From JAVVEG01 sp041751425 (GTDB taxonomy: Bacteria; Pseudomonadota; Gammaproteobacteria; Pseudomonadales; Pseudohongiellaceae), in contig JBGSXL010000017.1 in assembly GCA_041751425.1 (NCBI GenBank), forward strand, positions 132,686-196,685: 64,000 nucleotides of DNA. Reading direction: 5' to 3'. Shown here piece after piece: positions 63,915-64,000 of the stretch. The position numbers and the translations under genes were made by a program. Positions within the stretch are counted from its first letter, which is position 1; each line of letters opens with the position of its first letter. The notes under the pieces are model-generated. The model searched no databases, was not told the origin of the DNA, and saw only the letters and a list, made by a program, of their open reading frames with translations.

Positions 63915-64000
63915 CTCCGTAGGTCGAGCGGTGGTGAGGTAATGCCCCCGCAGGACACGCCGTAAACCCATCCCTGGGGGCTCGTCTCGCGCCGTCCAGG
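63915..64000. repeat. Start of a GC-rich intergenic repeat element (cut by window edge)
   Basis: The stretch after pyrE contains GACACGCCGTAAACCCATCC followed by CTGGGGGCTCG. From memory this resembles a dispersed intergenic repeat seen many times in genomes of marine gammaproteobacteria. No second copy occurs in this window, so the identification rests on recall and the element is incomplete here. Confidence 0.45.

Overview
The window is a contiguous chromosomal segment around the replication origin of a gammaproteobacterium. The evidence is the gyrB-recF-dnaN-dnaA block facing rpmH-rnpA-yidD-yidC-mnmE, followed by mnmG-rsmG-parA-parB-atpIBEFHAGDC-glmU-glmS. GyrB, SpoT, GlmS and AspA are all of gammaproteobacterial length and type. 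The gene order resembles Pseudomonas and the Cellvibrio-like marine lineages more than the enterics. A large TonB-dependent receptor and a marine-type intergenic repeat at the right edge also fit. I cannot assign a genus from sequence alone. There are no rRNA or tRNA genes, insertion sequences, prophages or CRISPR arrays.

Layout. 0.1-3.7 kb: a six-PAS hybrid histidine kinase. 3.7-10.0 kb: gyrB, recF, dnaN and dnaA on the minus strand, with two parS-like ParB sites inside recF. 10.05-10.49 kb: origin-type intergenic region with perfect DnaA boxes. 10.5-14.6 kb: ribosomal protein L34, RNase P protein, membrane insertase genes and mnmE. 14.6-15.1 kb: a second, AT-rich DnaA-box cluster just upstream of mnmG, where the enteric oriC sits. 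15.1-19.5 kb: mnmG, rsmG, parA, parB. 19.5-26.8 kb: complete F1Fo ATP synthase operon with its own promoter and a strong terminator. 26.8-30.1 kb: glmU and glmS. 30.1-38.6 kb: aspartase, a HexR-like regulator and small metabolic or unknown genes. 38.6-42.2 kb: uvrD and glutaryl-CoA dehydrogenase. 42.6-47.2 kb: TonB-dependent receptor, a 2-oxoglutarate/Fe(II) oxygenase-like gene and a methyltransferase. 47.3-54.6 kb: ubiA, an HU-like gene, then gmk-rpoZ-spoT-ridA-recG on the minus strand. 54.6-60.8 kb: a candidate envelope-sensing cyclic-nucleotide locus. 60.8-63.9 kb: an unknown gene, yicC, rph and pyrE.

Most of the window is conserved core genome. The least ordinary part is 54.6-60.8 kb. A Crp-family regulator is divergent from an exported FecR-domain protein, a CHASE2-class III nucleotide cyclase and a TPR/beta-barrel outer-membrane protein. 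A near-consensus CRP operator lies in the divergent intergenic region. The cyclase has non-canonical purine- and transition-state residues, and the regulator lacks the usual Arg-Ser that contacts cyclic-nucleotide phosphate, so the signal and ligand are open questions.
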